From Pycnopodia helianthoides (Eukaryota > Echinodermata > Asteroidea > Forcipulatida > Asteriidae), in assembly GCA_032158295.1 (NCBI GenBank), contig CM063254.1:18552147-18616146 (forward strand): a stretch of DNA of 64,000 nucleotides, given 5' to 3'. A model generated the notes under the pieces. That model saw only the letters and a list, made by a program, of their open reading frames with translations, was not told the origin of the DNA and searched no databases. The translations under genes were made by a program, and so were the position numbers. This document shows positions 59,437-64,000 of the stretch, in pieces. Position 1 is the first letter of the stretch. Each line of letters starts with the position of its first letter.

Positions 59437-61409
59437 ATTTTCCTCTCAGGTGTTTACGCTGATGAAGAAAAGCCGACGCCTCTTAAAACGAGTCCGAAAC
59501 TCCTCTTTTATGCTAGGTTTTCCAAGCTTGAGGCATTATTTTGTTGACGTAGTCTGGAGTACCACGTGACGCAGACAAAAATCAGACTTTTCTATTTTCA
59601 ACGATTTATTTCCCGTTAAAACACGTCTTGATACCTTTGGTCACAGCTGTACAAAGCCAGTGTGAAGTGAACAGCCCCCCCCCCTTCCAAATAAGCTGGA
59701 TGGTTCTTGATCAAGTCAGCTTTAGCCTCATCAGGGAGGTCAATTAGTTCAGGCTATGTCAACTGTTTTGCAGACGCTCAATTTTCTTTCCTTTTTTTTC
59801 CCCCTCGATAATACTTGTTTTGCGCTGCTGAGATTGCAAAAACATATAGACCAATGATTCAAGCTTTGCAATTAGGTTACTAGATCTCAAAAAAAAAAAA
59901 AAAAGAATCAAGGATTTACTAGGCCCGCAGCAAGAATTGTTTTTTTTTTAATAATGAAAAATGTATTTTTTTTTCTGAGGGGACTCCTCATGGACTTTGA
60001 AATTGGATCTGATGGAATCAGTTTTTTTTTTAATGAGGTGGAGATGCGAGGGTGGTGAGGCAGGTGACCATCTTGGAGCCAATCAATCTGATAATCACAA
60101 GGGTCCTAATCAAAACCTTGAAGAACATCTCACACATGCCCCCTACAAATTTCCAGTGCCCACATGGTGCCCCCCACGAAAAAAATTGCGATAGTGCTCA
60201 CAAAAAGAAAAAGAAAAGGGAAAAAAGAGGAAAATGCGTGTTTGTATAACCTAATGTAGTGAACGATCACGATCGGGATCACTACCGCGGCCACAAAATG
60301 CCAAGAATATAAGAGGATGGATGCCCCCCTGCAGCATCCCCCCAACATATTTGAGAAGCAAGTGTAAAGGCAAAGGTGGACCAGACATCGCAATTCAATG
60401 TGGTCATTTGTTTTTATGGAATGTTATTGTTAATATTGATAAAATTGTTTTATCCATCCATTTCTGGCGCTTGCGCTGCTGTATGAAATAATAAATTAAT
60501 AAATTAAACAAAGCTCTACATAAATAATAAGTGTTTTGAGACATCCGTCGGGTGTGATAAATTTTAGCGCTGTATAATAACATTGAATTTATTATTTTTC
60601 ATTTAATTCACATGAACCATACAAAGTTCAAAGTAATAAAATTACAATCACTGCAATATTTCAATTCCAAATACTACCTGTAGATTCTTATAGTATACTT
60701 CTTTGAAAGTTACACGTTCAAAATTTCCAGATTTTTGTCTGAAGAGACCTTTTCAAAATCTGCTATAAACCTGATTGTTTTAATCCTACATAAATGTAGA
60801 TTTATACAATAAAACTAACCTGTGAAAATTTCATCCCAAAAGTTGGTAGTGTTTTTGAGATATCGCCAAAAAATCTGGATCGGTTATGTCCACGCAGGAA
60901 GAATAAATCCTTGCATGAAATGATGACCAGATTGATTTCCGTTGCCCTGGTCCTGGCCTTGGTGCCCCTTCAAAAGTTTCCCATAAACTTTGAGATTTTC
61001 CAATGGAAGTGCCCTTTGCAAAATGAAAATGGCCTTGCCCTCTCCAAGATGAAATTCCAAGCCTGAATATTGTTTTTCTATACACATCATTACCAAAAGG
61101 TGTAACACAGCACACAAGCTAGACAAATACTTAAGTTTTCTTTGATCTTAAAATTAAGATTTTATCTGTGATACATAGTTGTATATTCAAATTTGCGAAA
61201 AAAAGAACGACCATTTTATTATATGGAAAAGGTTTGCGGTGACAACCATGTAATACTGTCAATTATTGAGTTGGGGTGGTCCATTTTATTATAATTATAT
61301 CTTAAGTGGTCTCTATTGTTATCTTTGGGTTTGTATAATATATATATATATTTTTTTAAGATTCCCTGATCAGTCCAGGATATAATGACCATGAAGTATC
61401 ATTTCATGT
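59437..61409. other. Intergenic stretch, no gene seen
   Basis: Low-complexity A, T and C runs (59678, 59890 and 59940), a repeat C fragment at 60935-61066, and a short (TA)n at 61338-61352. No supported gene. Confidence 0.4.
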
Positions 61410-61803
61410 TTAAAGGTATTATACAGGATTGGATAATGATAAAAAAACATCAATGTTTAATATTAGTCTGAAAGCTTAATACTGATTATGAAGTTCATAC
61501 TAGAACCATTTTTTTGCCTGCGAAATATTTCCCTCTGCAATGAAGTCATGTTCGAGAAAACTGTATCTGAAAACCAAAAAGAACCGCAACAGCTGATTTT
61601 GGTTGTTACAACCAAAATTACGGACAATGTGTTTATTACATGCTGAAAATTGTGAATGGTGTTTCACTAAACTCCTTACTCACACAACGGATTTAGCCCA
61701 ATTTTTCACTGGTTGGTTGTTTCATGTATATGGTTGATCACACAAAATACGAACACTGTCTGTGACTATTTTGTTAGCTCCACCAATCCTGTATAATACC
61801 TTG
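61410..61803. mobile_element. MITE family B, third copy
   Basis: Left TTAAAGGTATTATACAGGAT, right CAATCCTGTATAATACCTT, inverted; the right TTAA has mutated to TTGA. The inside matches the copies at 36913 and 43982 (GTTGATCACACAAAATACG). A fourth left end starts near 63931 and runs off the window. Confidence 0.65.
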
Positions 61804-62237
61804 AATAAGTAAGGTTAGATAACATTTTATTGCTATTATTACAACTGCTAAATGGCAGCCTTTTGGTACAAACTACCAGGTAAACTCCACATGTTCAATT
61901 CCATTATGCTGCTTAGGCACAACCAAACTATGCTGACCAGAATGAGGTTACCAGCCAAAATCCCATGTACCACCTGTGAATGTGGCTGGTGTCCTGCTTT
62001 ATTTTTGCTTAGCAGAGTAGTTAAAAGCAATATTTCCCGCTTAAAGCAGCTCTACTGAAGTGTGTGCCAACTGAAAATCCGATTGTCTGAATCGTTCTGA
62101 ATGTATGTAAGTAGATTTTGTTGTCTGCCCGGCAGAATGATATAACAAAAGGGTACCCGGTAAAAGGTTGGAAGGACTTATTGTGTTCACGGCATATCCT
62201 TGATGTATCCATGCACCTCGTTGGTGTCTTTTGGGGA

Positions 62238-63549
<1,312 letters not shown>

Positions 63550-63599
63550 CTTTAAGATCAAAACAACATTTTTTTAAAAACAGGTAACCAAGTGAAGTT

Positions 63600-63930
63600 T
63601 TTCCTGTTAGGTAATCCAGTTAGTTAATCCAGTCAGGTAATTCCGTTAGTTTATCGAGTCAGGTAACCCAGTCAGGTAAATCTAGTTAGTAATCCAGTCA
63701 GGTGACCCTGGTAGTTAATCCAGCAGGTAATTCAGTTAGTTATACCAGTCGGGTAATTTAGTTAGTTAATCCAGTCAGGTGACCATGGTAGTTAATCCAT
63801 CTGGTAATTCAGTCAGTTTATCCGTCAGGTAATTCAGTTAGTTAATCCAGTCAGGTAACTAAGGTAGGTAACCCCGGTAGTGAGTCCAGTCAGGTAATCC
63901 AGGTCGTGAAATCGTAAGGTAATTCAGTTA
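63600..63930. repeat. Minisatellite in GOT1 intron, ~28-bp higher unit
   Basis: Imperfect tandem array alternating AGTCAGGTAA-type and AGTTAGTTAATCC-type half units of about 14 bp. It lies just upstream of GOT1 exon 63549-63384 in gene orientation and ends at the start of a MITE B fragment. The motif CAGGTAA resembles a splice donor on the plus strand, probably by chance. Confidence 0.8.
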
Positions 63931-64000
63931 AAGGAACATTACAGAATTGGTAAGAAAAAAACTTGTAAAATATACTTTTTGATCACAGATTTACATAAAA

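Overview
The window is animal nuclear DNA: genes split by GT-AG introns, AT-rich non-coding sequence, many inverted-repeat elements and tRNA-like SINEs. The conserved genes (ANAPC10, SMYD5, ALDH18A1, GOT1), a tandem cluster of fast-evolving intronless rhodopsin-like GPCRs, and the repeat families suggest a marine deuterostome, most likely an echinoderm. I lean towards a sea star, but that is an impression from the repeats and not a proof.

Layout. 1-16350: four head-to-tail minus-strand copies of one unusual GPCR gene (the first cut by the window edge), each with a very long Gln/His-rich third intracellular loop. They sit in long duplicated non-coding units that carry a ~147-bp tandem repeat, a tRNA-derived SINE, and in one unit a hAT-like insertion with its target duplication. 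17131-17168: a short telomere-like (CCCTAA) block. 17337-19664: the 3' half of a plus-strand endonuclease/exonuclease/phosphatase-fold gene, with a nested TTAA element in its last intron. 23355-24929: ANAPC10 (minus). 25343-27316: a ~2-kb AT-rich 17-bp minisatellite. 28500-33520: a possible small secreted-protein gene (plus, weak). 34443-40766: SMYD5 (minus, 12 coding exons). 42283-55767: ALDH18A1/P5CS (plus, 14 coding exons), divergent from SMYD5. 58280-59436: an amine-receptor-like GPCR (minus). 62238 onwards: the last three coding exons of cytosolic aspartate aminotransferase GOT1 (minus). 63600-63930: a second minisatellite.

Functionally the single-copy genes are housekeeping. ALDH18A1 (glutamate to pyrroline-5-carboxylate) and GOT1 (aspartate/glutamate transamination) both handle glutamate, but nothing here shows that they are linked. 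The array receptors look like a lineage-specific sensory-type expansion.

A recurring oddity is single-base frameshifts in otherwise well-conserved exons: three in SMYD5, three in ALDH18A1, about three in the amine-like GPCR and one in the fourth array GPCR. Many fall in short homopolymers, and all splice sites around them are intact. I read most of them as residual consensus indels of the assembly rather than real gene death. I did not see anything that I would call a wholly new biological system. The best leads are the mosaic Q-rich GPCR array and the candidate small secreted protein.
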